Below are positions 47,531-56,639 of a DNA stretch of 64,000 nucleotides, piece after piece. The DNA is from Limiplasma sp031549415. Lineage in GTDB: Bacteria; Bacillota; Clostridia; Christensenellales; Aristaeellaceae. Under the pieces are notes generated by a model that did no database searches, was not told the DNA's origin, and worked only from the letters and a program-made list of their open reading frames with translations. A program made the position numbers and the translations under genes. Location: contig JAVBPU010000029.1 of assembly GCA_031549415.1 (NCBI GenBank), positions 1 to 64,000 on the forward strand. Reading direction: 5' to 3'. Each line of letters opens with the position of its first letter. The stretch's first letter is position 1.

Positions 47531-49588
47531 CTAGGCCCTGGCCTTTCGCAGCCGCACGATGTAAAAACCCTCCACCTGGTCCCGGTAACCCAGCAATTGC
47601 AGGCCCAGGCGTGTCTGCTGGTTCCGGAGGCTTTCCGGAAAGCTGGTGGGCAGCATTTCCACGGTGAATTCCGGATGCGCAGCCAGGAATGCTTGGGTCT
47701 GGTCCGCGTTCTCCTCCGGCAGAATGGAGCAGGTGGAGTACACCAGCAGCCCGCCGGGCTTCACATAACGGCACAGGGCGGAAAGCAGCCGCTGCTGGCT
47801 CTCCACAATGGGCCCGATGTCTTCCGGCTGCACCCGGTACTTGAGGTCTGGCTTTTCCACCATCACGCCCAGGCCGCTGCAAGGGGCGTCCAACAGCACC
47901 GCGTCTAGGGTTCCGTCCATGTCCGGCTTCGGCTCGGCGGCATCCCGCACGGAGATGCGCAGGTTTTCCAGGCCCAGGCGGCGCTTGGTGCTTTCCAGCA
48001 GCATGGCCCGCTTCTCGTGCAGTTCCCAGGCGTAGACCCGGCCTGTGCCCTGCATGCTTTCGCACAGATACGCGCTTTTCCCACCGGGAGCCGCGCAGGC
48101 GTCCAGAATCTTCATGCCTGGCTTGGCCTGGACAGCCTCCGCCGCCAACAGGCTGCTCTGCCCCTGGATGGAGAACAGGCCCCGCTGATAGTCGTTGTCC
48201 AGGGTCATCTCCGCCGCGCCGGTGACAAAATAGGCGTGGGGGGCCAGGGCCCGACGGCATTGCCAGGCCTTCTTTTGCAGCAGGCTTTCAAACTGGGCGT
48301 CCGTAAGGCGCAACATGTTGGGCCGCACCGCCAGCGGATGCTGCTCCGCCCGGTGCATCACGATTTTCTCCGCTTCCTCGGGGCCGTAGGCTTCCAGCAG
48401 CCGGTCCACAATCCACAGGGGCATGCTTCCCATGATATGCAAATATTCCCGCAGGCCGTCCTCCTTCCGGGGCCAGGGGATCTCCTCCTTGCCCCGCACC
48501 AGGTTGCGCAGCACCGCATTCAAGAACCCGACGGCGGATTCCATTCCCATCACCTTGGCCAGGTTCACGCCTTCGTTGACGGCGGCGCTATCCGGCACCC
48601 GGTCATGGAACAAAATCTGGCAGGCAGACAGCCGCAAAATATCCCGCTGCACAGGCTCGTGGGTGGGATGATCCATAAGGCGGTCCAGGGCAAAGTCAAT
48701 CTTGATTTGATTTTCTAACGTGCCGTAAACGATGCTGGTGACCAACCGCCGGTCCGCGGGTTTCAGTGCGGACTTGGATAGGTGCTCGTTCAGCGCCAAG
48801 GCCGCAAAGGCCCCATTTTGATGCACGTCCCGCAACACGGTCAGCGCCTGGCGGCGGGCGGGGGTGGACAGGCCCGTGGTCTCCACCGGACCCACCATGG
48901 AACGTGCAGGAGAACGGGGCGCAGGCCTGGGCCGGACCTGGCCTGGGCGGCTGGCGGCGGGCTTGCTGTAGGCCGGTTTGTCCGAAACAGGGCGACTGGA
49001 GGCGGGTCTGCTGAAGGCCGGTTTGTCCGAGGCAGGGCGGCTGGCGGCAGGCCTGCTGGAGGCAGGTCTGCTGGAGGCGGGCTTCGCTCCCACAGGTCTG
49101 GGGGCAGCGGGCTTGCCATACGCGGGCTTTACGCTTATAGGCTTCGCGCCCACGGGCTTTGCACCCACATACTTCGTCCCCACGGGCTTTGCACCCGCAG
49201 GCCTCGCATCCACGGGCCTCGCACCCATGGACCTCTCGCCTACAGGTCTGGCACCCATGGGCTTGGCACCTACAGGCCTCTGACCCACAGGCTTCGTCCC
49301 ACTCGTCCTCGCACCCACAGGCTTTGCACCCACGGGCTTCGCTCCCACGGGCCTCGCATCCACAGGCCTCGCACCCATGGACCTCTCGCCTACAGGTCTG
49401 GCACCCATGGGCTTTGAGGCAGCGGGTTTGCCATACGCGGGCTTTACGCTTACAGGCTTCGCGCCCATAGGCTTCGCACCCGCAGGCTTCACACCTACAG
49501 GCTTTGCACCCACAGGCTTCGCTCCCACAGCCTTCGCCGCTGGTCTCTTCCCCGGCCCTGGGCCTGGTTTCTTGTGATCCGTGCTCAT
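47531..49588 (-). CDS. rsmB: 16S rRNA m5C967 methyltransferase RsmB with repeat tail
   Basis: 685 residues; normal RsmB is about 430-450. Residues 1-240 are a low-complexity cationic tail built on five-residue units such as GAKPV, GARPV and DARPV, then ASSRP/SDKP units. From residue 240 come the NusB-like RNA-binding domain (RRQALTVLRDVHQNGAFAALAL) and the methyltransferase core with DACAAPGGKS, DAPCSGLG and YSTCS (two catalytic Cys). ATG at 49588 has GGAGG at 7 bp and overlaps the fmt stop, so the tail is translated. Confidence 0.93.
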   Translation of the reverse strand: MSTDHKKPGPGPGKRPAAKAVGAKPVGAKPVGVKPAGAKPMGAKPVSVKPAYGKPAASKPMGARPVGERSMGARPVDARPVGAKPVGAKPVGARTSGTKPVGQRPVGAKPMGARPVGERSMGARPVDARPAGAKPVGTKYVGAKPVGAKPISVKPAYGKPAAPRPVGAKPASSRPASSRPAASRPASDKPAFSRPASSRPVSDKPAYSKPAASRPGQVRPRPAPRSPARSMVGPVETTGLSTPARRQALTVLRDVHQNGAFAALALNEHLSKSALKPADRRLVTSIVYGTLENQIKIDFALDRLMDHPTHEPVQRDILRLSACQILFHDRVPDSAAVNEGVNLAKVMGMESAVGFLNAVLRNLVRGKEEIPWPRKEDGLREYLHIMGSMPLWIVDRLLEAYGPEEAEKIVMHRAEQHPLAVRPNMLRLTDAQFESLLQKKAWQCRRALAPHAYFVTGAAEMTLDNDYQRGLFSIQGQSSLLAAEAVQAKPGMKILDACAAPGGKSAYLCESMQGTGRVYAWELHEKRAMLLESTKRRLGLENLRISVRDAAEPKPDMDGTLDAVLLDAPCSGLGVMVEKPDLKYRVQPEDIGPIVESQQRLLSALCRYVKPGGLLVYSTCSILPEENADQTQAFLAAHPEFTVEMLPTSFPESLRNQQTRLGLQLLGYRDQVEGFYIVRLRKARA
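48940..49535 (-). repeat. Coding tandem repeats in rsmB
   Basis: A 15-bp periodic region encoding the RsmB tail. Bases 49201-49264 and 49351-49414 are 63/64 identical (offset 150 bp), and a second pair starting near 49105 and 49420 repeats at an offset of 315 bp. All offsets are multiples of three, so changes in copy number keep the frame. Confidence 0.88.
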
Positions 49589-50538
49589 AGCGTCACCTCC
49601 TCCAGCGCTTGGCCGGTGGTCAGCCCATGGCCCCGCAAAAAGGCTTTGGCCTCCATGCGTTTCCCGTTTGGGGCTTGTATTTCAGTCAGTTCAATGGCCC
49701 CGTCCGCCGTGGCGAGGATGAGGCCCTGGGCCGCGTCCGCAGCCAGCACCAGGCCGGGCCGCACCCCCGGCTGGGCCTTCTGCTTCCCGTCCACAGCCTT
49801 CCACACCTTCAGCACCCCTTCGGATAGGGCCGCGTAAGCGCAGGGCCAGGGATCCATGGCCCGCACCCGGCGCAGGCACGTGGCCGTGCCCTCGCCAAAG
49901 TCCAGCCATCCCATTTCTTTCTTCAGCATGGGGTCGTAGGTGGCCAACGCCTCCTGCTGGGGCTGCCGGGGGCAGGCCCCTTTTTCCAGCTTCTGCAACG
50001 TGTCGGTCAGCAACGCCGCCCCCATCTTTGACAATTTTGCCAGCAGGCTTCCCGCCGTATCTGTCTCCAAAATGGGGCAAACCGCCCTTTGCAGCATGTC
50101 CCCGGTGTCGATGCCCTTGTCCGTCAGCATGGTGGTAACGCCGGTTTCGCTGTCCCCCTGCAAAATGGCCCATTGTACCGGGGCTGCCCCCCTGTGCCGG
50201 GGCAGCAGGGAGGCGTGTACGTTCACCGTGCCCAGCGTGGGAATGTCCAGCACCTCCTGGGACAAAATCTGCCCAAAGGCGGCGGTCACACAGACCTCCG
50301 GGGCCAGGGCCCGCAAAATTTCGATCCCATCCCGCCGGATGCGCTCCGGCTGAAACACCTCAATGCCCTGGGCCAGGGCATACTCCTTCACGGGGCTTTG
50401 CTGCAGCTTTGCGCCCCGGCCCTTGGGCCGGTCCGGCTGGGTAAACACCCCCGCCACGGCATACCCGGCCTCTACCAAGGCCTGTAAAGAGGGCACGGCA
50501 AATTCCGGCGTGCCCATGAACACCACACGCAAGCTCAC
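49585..50538 (-). CDS. fmt: Methionyl-tRNA formyltransferase
   Basis: Formylates initiator Met-tRNA using 10-formyl-THF. 317 residues: MGTPEFAVPSL and QPDRPKGRGAKLQ at the N-terminus, the catalytic NVHASLLPRHRGAAPVQWAI with Asn and His, and GIDTGDML; the C-terminal OB fold binds tRNA. Start is GTG at 50538, overlapping the def stop by 4 bp (GTGA). It lies after def, the partner enzyme that removes the formyl group. Confidence 0.96.
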   Translation of the reverse strand: MSLRVVFMGTPEFAVPSLQALVEAGYAVAGVFTQPDRPKGRGAKLQQSPVKEYALAQGIEVFQPERIRRDGIEILRALAPEVCVTAAFGQILSQEVLDIPTLGTVNVHASLLPRHRGAAPVQWAILQGDSETGVTTMLTDKGIDTGDMLQRAVCPILETDTAGSLLAKLSKMGAALLTDTLQKLEKGACPRQPQQEALATYDPMLKKEMGWLDFGEGTATCLRRVRAMDPWPCAYAALSEGVLKVWKAVDGKQKAQPGVRPGLVLAADAAQGLILATADGAIELTEIQAPNGKRMEAKAFLRGHGLTTGQALEEVTL

Positions 50539-51029
50539 GCCCTGTCCTCCTTTAGCTCTCCGTCCTCGTCATAGTCCTCGGGAAACAGCTCCCGCTCCAT
50601 CTTGTCCACATACAGCACCCCGTCCAGGTGGTCCACCTCGTGGCAGATGGCCCGGGCCAGGTAGCCCTCCGCCTCCATGTGCAGCGGCTCTCCCTGGGCG
50701 TTTTGGGCCCGTAGCGTGATCTTCTCGGGCCGGCTTACCAGCCCGCTACGGCCTGGAACGCTCAGGCAGCCCTCCGGGCCGCAGTCCTCCCCATCTCGGG
50801 AGAGGATCTCCGGGTTCACCAGCTCCACCAGCCCGTCGCCCACGTCCACCACCACCGCCCGGCGCAAAATGCCCACCTGGGGCGCGGCCAGGCCCACCCC
50901 CGGGGCCTTGTACATGGTTTCCGCCATGTCCTTGAGCAGCAGCCGCAACCGCTGGTCAAACTTCTCCACAGGCTTGGCCAGCTTGCGCAGTTTGTCGTCC
51001 CCAATTTCAATGATCTTCCGTATGGCCAT
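50535..51029 (-). CDS. def: Peptide deformylase
   Basis: Removes N-formyl groups from nascent proteins. 164 residues, type 1. The three metal/active-site motifs are GVGLAAPQVG, EGCLSVPG (Cys ligand) and HEVDHLDG (two His ligands and the catalytic Glu). AGGAGGAG precedes the ATG. The acidic C-terminus is short. Located between priA and fmt, as in many Bacillota. Confidence 0.97.
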   Translation of the reverse strand: MAIRKIIEIGDDKLRKLAKPVEKFDQRLRLLLKDMAETMYKAPGVGLAAPQVGILRRAVVVDVGDGLVELVNPEILSRDGEDCGPEGCLSVPGRSGLVSRPEKITLRAQNAQGEPLHMEAEGYLARAICHEVDHLDGVLYVDKMERELFPEDYDEDGELKEDRA

Positions 51030-51042
51030 GGTTTGTCTCCTC

Positions 51043-53289
51043 CTACATCAACGAGGTGGGGTTCACTTCCACAAAAACCCGGCAGCCCTCGCCATCCACC
51101 GCCGCCAGCTGCGACAGCAGCGCCAGCACCCCCCCGGCATCCGGGTGTTCAAACAGTTTGAGCAGCACATGGTAGCGGAACTGGCCCCGTATCTTCTTCA
51201 CCGGGGCCTCGTCCAGGCGGCACATCAGCACCCGCCTTTTCTGGGCCGGATGGGACAGCAGATAGCTCTGCACCGCCTCATACAGGCGGGCCGCCATGTC
51301 CTTGGCCATGTCTTCTCGCGGGTTTTCCACCAGCAGCCGGGCCAGCAGCGTAAAGGGCGGATACAGCCCTGTGCGGCGGCGGCCAAACTCCTGGCTGAAA
51401 AAGCTGCGGTAGTCCTGGGCGGCAGCGGCCTGGATACAGGGGTTTTCCGGCTGGTAGGTCTGCACCACCACCTCCCCCGGCTCCGTGGCCCGGCCCGCCC
51501 GGCCCGCCACCTGGGTGATGAGCTGAAAGGTGCGCTCCTGGGCCCTGTAATCCGGCAGGTGCAGGGTCAAGTCCGCGGCGATGACCCCCACCAGCGTCAC
51601 CTTGGGGAAATCCAGCCCCTTGGCGATCATCTGCGTGCCGATGAGCACCTGGGCCCGGCCCGCCCGGAAATCCTCCAAAATCCGCACATGGCTGTCCCGC
51701 TCCTTGGTGGTGTCGATGTCCATGCGCAGAGACCGGACCTCGGGGAACAGCTTGCGCAGCTCCTCCTCCACCTTCTGGGTGCCGCTGCCAAAGTACCGGA
51801 TGTACTTGCTACCGCACTCCGGGCAAGTTTCCGGCGGGGGTTTCACGCTGCCGCAAAGGTGGCAGCGCAGCTCTCCCTGCTCGCTGCCGGGAAACTGGTG
51901 CAGGGTCATGGATAGATCGCAGGCGTCGCATTTCACCACATAGCCGCAGTTTCGGCAGCTGACAAAGGAGTGGTACCCCCGGCGGTTTAGGAAGAGCATG
52001 GCTTGCTGGCCCTTCTCCAGGCAGCTTTTCAGCTTTTCCAGCAAGCAAAGGCTAAAAATGGAACGGTTGCCCGCGTTCAGCTCCTGGCGCATATCCACCA
52101 CGGTGACCGTGGGCAGGGGCCGGTTCAGCACCCGGGAGGGCATTTCCACCAGCGTGAAATCCCCCCGCTGGGCCATAGCAAAGGACAATATGCTGGGGGT
52201 GGCGCTGGATAGCACCAGCGTGGCCCCTTCCCGCTTGCAGCGGCTGGCGGCCACCCGGCGGGCGTCATAGCGAGGGTGCCGGTCGCTCAGGTAAGTGGTC
52301 TCGTGCTCCTCGTCCACCACAACCAGCCCCAACTGCTCCACCGGCGCGAAGATGGCGCTGCGCGCGCCAATCACCACCCGGGCCTGGCCCTTGCGGATGC
52401 GCCGCCACTCATCATAGCGCTGGCCATCGGTGAGGCGGCTGTGCAGCACGGCGGTCTCCGGGCCAAAACGGCCCCGGAACCAGTTCACCATCTGGGGGGT
52501 GAGGGCGATCTCCGGCACCAGAATGATGGCGGCCTTGCCCATGTCCAGCACCCGGCGGACCATGGCCAGATACACCTCGGTCTTGCCGCTGCCAGTGACC
52601 CCGTGCAGCAAAAACGCGCCCTGGCCCTTTGCCAGGTACGGCCCCATGCTGGAGAGGGCCTCCCGCTGCTCCCCGGTGAGGGGCGGGGCCTCGGTTTCCT
52701 GCACGTCCATGGCTTCGTAGGGGCTGCGGAAGGCCTCTTCCTCATACAGGCGTACCAGACCCTCCTCGCAAAGCTTGCGCAGGCCGCCCATAGGGTCCTT
52801 CACCAGTTCCGAAAGCTCCTTCACCCCGTGGGGCTGCCCGTCCGCCAGCAGGCGCAGCAGCGTGGCCCGCTTGGGGGCGCGGGTCTGGGCCTGCGCTGCC
52901 TCCACCCCGCCCACGCCGGGGCACAGCTGGGCAACAACCTCGGTCTTGACCTGAATGCGGCCTGTGCGCATAGCCGCGGGCAGCATCAGCCGAAGGGTCT
53001 CCGCCAGGGGGCAATGGGCTGTCTCCGCCATTTCCTCCGCCAGGGCCACCAGGGGCGGCAAAATGGCGGGGATGTCGTCCAAAACAGCCTGGATGGGTTT
53101 CAGCTTGGAAAGGGGCACCTCGGGCGGCCCCTCCGGGGACAGCGCCACCACCAGCCCGTCCACCCGGCGGTGGCCCAGGGGCACGGACACACGGGCGCCC
53201 GCCTCCAGGGCCATGCCCTCCGGCACCAGGTAGGAAAAGGGCTTGGATACATTGGAATGCACCACATCCACAATCACCTGCGCAACCAT
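51043..53289 (-). CDS. priA: Primosomal protein N' (PriA helicase)
   Basis: 3'-5' helicase that restarts stalled replication forks. 748 residues: N-terminal DNA-binding domain (VAQVIVDVVHSNVSKPFSYLVP), Walker A GVTGSGKTEVYL, DEEH box, zinc cluster with eight cysteines (CRNCG, CDAC, CHLCG, CPECG) and helicase motifs GTQMIAKGLDFP and QVAGRAGR. ATG at 53289 has AAAGGGG upstream. First recognised gene of the priA-to-rpe operon. Confidence 0.96.
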   Translation of the reverse strand: MVAQVIVDVVHSNVSKPFSYLVPEGMALEAGARVSVPLGHRRVDGLVVALSPEGPPEVPLSKLKPIQAVLDDIPAILPPLVALAEEMAETAHCPLAETLRLMLPAAMRTGRIQVKTEVVAQLCPGVGGVEAAQAQTRAPKRATLLRLLADGQPHGVKELSELVKDPMGGLRKLCEEGLVRLYEEEAFRSPYEAMDVQETEAPPLTGEQREALSSMGPYLAKGQGAFLLHGVTGSGKTEVYLAMVRRVLDMGKAAIILVPEIALTPQMVNWFRGRFGPETAVLHSRLTDGQRYDEWRRIRKGQARVVIGARSAIFAPVEQLGLVVVDEEHETTYLSDRHPRYDARRVAASRCKREGATLVLSSATPSILSFAMAQRGDFTLVEMPSRVLNRPLPTVTVVDMRQELNAGNRSIFSLCLLEKLKSCLEKGQQAMLFLNRRGYHSFVSCRNCGYVVKCDACDLSMTLHQFPGSEQGELRCHLCGSVKPPPETCPECGSKYIRYFGSGTQKVEEELRKLFPEVRSLRMDIDTTKERDSHVRILEDFRAGRAQVLIGTQMIAKGLDFPKVTLVGVIAADLTLHLPDYRAQERTFQLITQVAGRAGRATEPGEVVVQTYQPENPCIQAAAAQDYRSFFSQEFGRRRTGLYPPFTLLARLLVENPREDMAKDMAARLYEAVQSYLLSHPAQKRRVLMCRLDEAPVKKIRGQFRYHVLLKLFEHPDAGGVLALLSQLAAVDGEGCRVFVEVNPTSLM

Positions 53290-53329
53290 GGTCCGCCCCT
53301 TTCCCCGCCGCCGCTTGGCCGCTGTTTCT

Positions 53330-54847
53330 TTAGTGGTAGTACCGGTTCTTGGGCTTGGGCACCCGGCCCTTCTTGTGCCGCCCACTGCGGCGGAACAGCC
53401 GCCCCAGCAGCTTGAATACGATAAAAATCCCCACAAAGGGCGACAGCACAATCAGCAGCAATTCCACAGAGAAAGGCGGCAGGGGGTTGGGGTCCGCCAT
53501 CACCTCGGCCTCGATTTCCGCCAGGCTCTTGGGCGCGTTCAGCCTGCGCTGGATGGCGCGGCCCGCCACCAGGTCATACACAATGGGGCTGCCGCCATCC
53601 GGGGGGTAATAGGTCATGCGGCCCATGGTCTCCCCCTGCTGGATGGGGGCGGTAAAGTCGCGGCTGTACTCGATCATGACCACCTGGTTCAAATTGCGGG
53701 CCATGTCTTCCATGTCCGCCTTGGTGGCCACGATGTTCACGTCCCGCGCGCCTTCCGCCACGCGCACGTCCAGGGGCAGGCGGCCCAGGTCCGGGTCATC
53801 CATGGAGAAGCCCGCGGTCTCAATGATCATGGGGTTCAGGTTGTACAGCTCCACAGGGGTCATGCTGACAAACTGGGAAAAGCCGTAATCAAACAGCTTG
53901 ATGGTATCCATCCAGCGGCCTTCCTTGCTGCTGAAAAGCACCACGGAGATCAGTTCCACGCCCTCCCGCTCCGCCGCGCCAATGTAGCAGTAGCCAGACA
54001 GGTTCAGAAAACCAGATTTGATGCCGATGGTCCCGGGATACAGGTAGGGGTTGTCCTCCCGGCTGGGGTTCATCAGATGGTCGGAAGGGTTCACCAGCAC
54101 CCGGGTGCGCTGCAAATTGCTGCGGGGCAAGCTGTAGTTGTACGTGCGGGCGATTTCCCGGAAGGTCTCGTTTTCCATGGCAGCCTGGGCAATCTTGGCC
54201 ATGTCCCGGGCGGTGGTGTAGTGGTCATTATTAAACAGGCCGCTGGGGGTCACAAAATTGGTGCCTGTACAGCCGTACATGGCGGCGGCCTGGTTCATCA
54301 GCAGCGCAAAATCGTTATAGTTGCCGCTGAGGGTCTCGGCGATGAGGTTGGCGCCCTCGTTGCCGGAGCGGATCATGGTGGCGTAGAGCAGGTCCTTGAA
54401 ATTGATGGTTTCCCCCGTCTCCATGGGGATGCTGGAACTGCCCTCCGGCAAGGTGTTGGCGGTTTCGCTCATGGTAACGGTGGCCCCCAGATCCCCCCCC
54501 ATGATGCCCAGCAGCACGGTGAGAATCTTGGTGGTGGAGGCCGGGTACATGCGCTCGTCCGCGTTTTTCTCAAAGATCACCTCGCCGGACTTGGCCTCAA
54601 TCAAAATGGCGGCCTTGGCGTAGAGCTGCTCCTCCTGCAATTCCTCCGGATGTTCCGGGTCATAGGGGTCCACGTCCGATGGCAGCTTGGGCGCGATATA
54701 GACCGATTCCGCCGTGGTGCCCGGGGGAGCCTCGGCCCTGGCGGCGCATGGCAGCACCGCGCCCAGGGAAACCGCCAGCCCTACGCAAAGCGCCAGGACC
54801 CTGCCGGTCCTTCTTGTCCACCGCTTTGCCCGTGGCCTATTGCGCAT
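53330..54847 (-). CDS. dacF: D-alanyl-D-alanine carboxypeptidase, DacF-like
   Basis: Penicillin-binding protein that trims D-Ala from peptidoglycan stems. 505 residues: signal peptide to about residue 38, then the serine-peptidase domain with SxxK at 104-107 (STTK), SGN at 161-163 and KSG at 277-279 (KTG in most relatives), a C-terminal beta domain, one membrane helix near 455-480 and a very basic cytoplasmic end (RHKKGRVPKPKN). The transmembrane anchor instead of an amphipathic helix is a variation of the family. Confidence 0.93.
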   Translation of the reverse strand: MRNRPRAKRWTRRTGRVLALCVGLAVSLGAVLPCAARAEAPPGTTAESVYIAPKLPSDVDPYDPEHPEELQEEQLYAKAAILIEAKSGEVIFEKNADERMYPASTTKILTVLLGIMGGDLGATVTMSETANTLPEGSSSIPMETGETINFKDLLYATMIRSGNEGANLIAETLSGNYNDFALLMNQAAAMYGCTGTNFVTPSGLFNNDHYTTARDMAKIAQAAMENETFREIARTYNYSLPRSNLQRTRVLVNPSDHLMNPSREDNPYLYPGTIGIKSGFLNLSGYCYIGAAEREGVELISVVLFSSKEGRWMDTIKLFDYGFSQFVSMTPVELYNLNPMIIETAGFSMDDPDLGRLPLDVRVAEGARDVNIVATKADMEDMARNLNQVVMIEYSRDFTAPIQQGETMGRMTYYPPDGGSPIVYDLVAGRAIQRRLNAPKSLAEIEAEVMADPNPLPPFSVELLLIVLSPFVGIFIVFKLLGRLFRRSGRHKKGRVPKPKNRYYH

Positions 54848-54894
54848 CCCTTCGCCTCCCCCTGGCCTTGCGTTCGGCTTTACCGTAACAGTTT

Positions 54895-54924
54895 ATTATA
54901 CCACCGCCGTGGTATTTTGTACAA
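54895..54924 (-). promoter_or_regulatory. dacF promoter overlapped by palindromes
   Basis: On the minus strand TTGTAC (54924-54919), 18 bp, TATAAT (54900-54895) with extended -10 TGG. ATACCAC/GTGGTAT (54898-54915) is a palindrome over the -10 and spacer, and TTGTACAA (54917-54924) lies on the -35, so one or two regulators may bind here. Confidence 0.72.
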
Positions 54925-54933
54925 TTTCAGGTG

Positions 54934-54977
54934 TAAAAATAGCTTGTACCAAAATATAAAAATAGCTTGTACCAAAA
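54934..54977. repeat. Tandem 21-bp direct repeats upstream of dacF
   Basis: Two identical 21-bp copies (54934-54954 and 54957-54977) start 23 bp apart, about two helical turns. On the minus strand the core is TTGGTACAAGC, related to the TTGTACAA at the -35. They look like activator or repressor sites in front of dacF. Confidence 0.75.
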
Positions 54978-54980
54978 CCA

Positions 54981-55010
54981 AAAAAATTTCCCCGCTTTCA
55001 TACGGGGAAA
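54981..55010 (-). terminator. Intrinsic terminator of the MATE gene
   Basis: On the minus strand TTTCCCCG (55010-55003) pairs with CGGGGAAA (54994-54987), followed by a T run through 54981. It separates the MATE gene from the dacF control region. Confidence 0.9.
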
Positions 55011-55032
55011 AACGGGCTGCCTTTGCCTGGCC

Positions 55033-56424
55033 TCACGTATCGCACACCGTAATATTGCGCACCCAGTCGCCTCGCTTCACCACCCGCAACGCAATGACCA
55101 CCTTGGCGTTCATCAGGGCCTGGACCACCGCCACGGCCAGCACAATGGAAACCCTGCCGGGGAAAAGCAAAGCCATCAGTACGCAGGCAGGCACCGGGAG
55201 AAGCCACATATACCCACTGTCGAGCAGCATGGCGTTTTTGGTATCGCCCCCGGCCCGCAGGCAATAGAAGCAAAAGCCGTAAATGAAGTTCAGCGGCGCA
55301 AAGAGCGCGTTGACCCAGGCCAAGCGGGTGGCCATGGCCTTCAGCGCGTCCGACACGCTGAAGGCGTGGGGCAAGACGTAGCCCAGCAGCCCGCACAGCA
55401 ATGCCACCAACAGGCCGATGGCCACATTGAGCGAAAAGAGCTTCTTGCAGTTTTCCTTGGCCCGTCCAAGCTGGTTCGCCCCCAGTTCCGTGCCCACCAG
55501 CACGGACACGGCGGAGGAACTGCCCATGGCCAGCACCGCCGTCACCTGCAAGCAGACCTCGGCAATGGTGTAGGCGGGCAGGGCCGCTTCGTCCAGCCGG
55601 GCATAGCCCCAGAAGAAAACGTTCATGCCCACCGTCCATAGCAGTTCGTTGGTGACCAGGGGCAGGGCCTTTTTGACGTAGCTGACCACCACCGCTTTGC
55701 GCAGCCGCAAAAAGGCCAGCAAATCCAAGCTGAACACCACCCGGCGGCGCAACAGCAGGATCAAATAGAAGCCCATCTCAAACAACCGGGCGATGAGGGT
55801 GCCCCAGGCCGCGCCTTCCACCCCCAGGGCGGGAAGGCCCAGCTTGCCAAAGATCAGCAGGTAGTTCATCACCGCGTTGACCCCCATGGTGGCCAGGCTG
55901 ACCAGCATACTGGTCTTGTTCTGGCCCAGGGCGCGCAAGGAAAAGATCACCGAACTGCTGACGGCCACGGGCAAATAGCTGAAGCACACCACCCGCAGGT
56001 ACCGGACCCCCAGGGCGATGGTACGCGCGTCTTTGACGTAGAGGCCCATCACCTGGGCCGGGAAAAGATACAGCACCGCTGAAATGAGCAGCGACCCTGC
56101 GATGCCCAGCAGCGTTTCCAAAGAAAATAAGCCCTGGCAGGTCTTGCGGTCCTGGGCGCCATAATACTGGCTGATCATCAGCCCGCCCGCGCCAAACACG
56201 CCAAAAAGCATCCCAAAAAAAATAAGATAGGGCTTGTTGGCCACAGAAACGGCGCTCATGGCCAAGCCGTCCACGTCCAGGCTGCCCACCATCACGTTGT
56301 CCACCACATTGAACAGGTTGTTGATCAGCTGCTGGACGGTGACAGGCAGCATCACGCTGAGCGCGCCAAAATAGAACTTGCGGTCTCCCAGGTAGGGCCG
56401 GATGGCCGGATGGATGCGTTGCAT
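55033..56424 (-). CDS. MATE family efflux transporter
   Basis: 463-residue transporter with twelve predicted helices, ion-coupled export of drugs or metabolites. The first lobe has LPVTVQQLINNLFNVVDNVMVG and QYYGAQD; the second lobe has FSLNVAIGL and LRAGGDTKNAM. This is the NorM/DinF-like branch common in Clostridia. ATG at 56424 follows AGGAG at 6 bp. Own promoter and terminator; substrate unknown. Confidence 0.9.
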   Translation of the reverse strand: MQRIHPAIRPYLGDRKFYFGALSVMLPVTVQQLINNLFNVVDNVMVGSLDVDGLAMSAVSVANKPYLIFFGMLFGVFGAGGLMISQYYGAQDRKTCQGLFSLETLLGIAGSLLISAVLYLFPAQVMGLYVKDARTIALGVRYLRVVCFSYLPVAVSSSVIFSLRALGQNKTSMLVSLATMGVNAVMNYLLIFGKLGLPALGVEGAAWGTLIARLFEMGFYLILLLRRRVVFSLDLLAFLRLRKAVVVSYVKKALPLVTNELLWTVGMNVFFWGYARLDEAALPAYTIAEVCLQVTAVLAMGSSSAVSVLVGTELGANQLGRAKENCKKLFSLNVAIGLLVALLCGLLGYVLPHAFSVSDALKAMATRLAWVNALFAPLNFIYGFCFYCLRAGGDTKNAMLLDSGYMWLLPVPACVLMALLFPGRVSIVLAVAVVQALMNAKVVIALRVVKRGDWVRNITVCDT

Positions 56425-56516
56425 AGGCACTCCTGCTGCGTCGTATGGGTCAAAGGGGGCGTTCCCGTACACTTGGCAAAGCAGGCAGGCCCGCTTTGCC
56501 AGCCAGGGTATCAGGT

Positions 56517-56545
56517 ATGATAACGCAAAATCAGGGAAAACACAA
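56517..56545 (-). promoter_or_regulatory. Promoter of the MATE gene
   Basis: On the minus strand TTGTGT (56545-56540), 17 bp, TATCAT (56522-56517). It is divergent from dnaX. Confidence 0.65.
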
Positions 56546-56577
56546 GAGGCGCCCCTCTCCCCATCGGTGCCCATCTA

Positions 56578-56586
56578 TGCTATAAT
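56578..56586 (+). promoter_or_regulatory. Extended -10 promoter of dnaX
   Basis: TGC followed by consensus TATAAT (56581-56586); the -35 region at the expected distance is poor, so the TGn element probably compensates. Leader of about 45 bases with a small GGGGCC/GGCCCC stem. Confidence 0.6.
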
Positions 56587-56639
56587 GGAAGAACCTGCAT
56601 GTCCATTCCGGGGCCTGGCCCCAATACCGGGAGGCGCTC

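Noticed and set aside
47529..48260. Upstream extension of the rlmN frame
   Set aside because: It overlaps the rsmB coding sequence in another frame and has no homology; RlmN starts at 47528.
48940..49535. CRISPR-like spaced repeats
   Set aside because: The 15-bp period is in phase with codons of rsmB, and there are no unique spacers, so it is a coding repeat.
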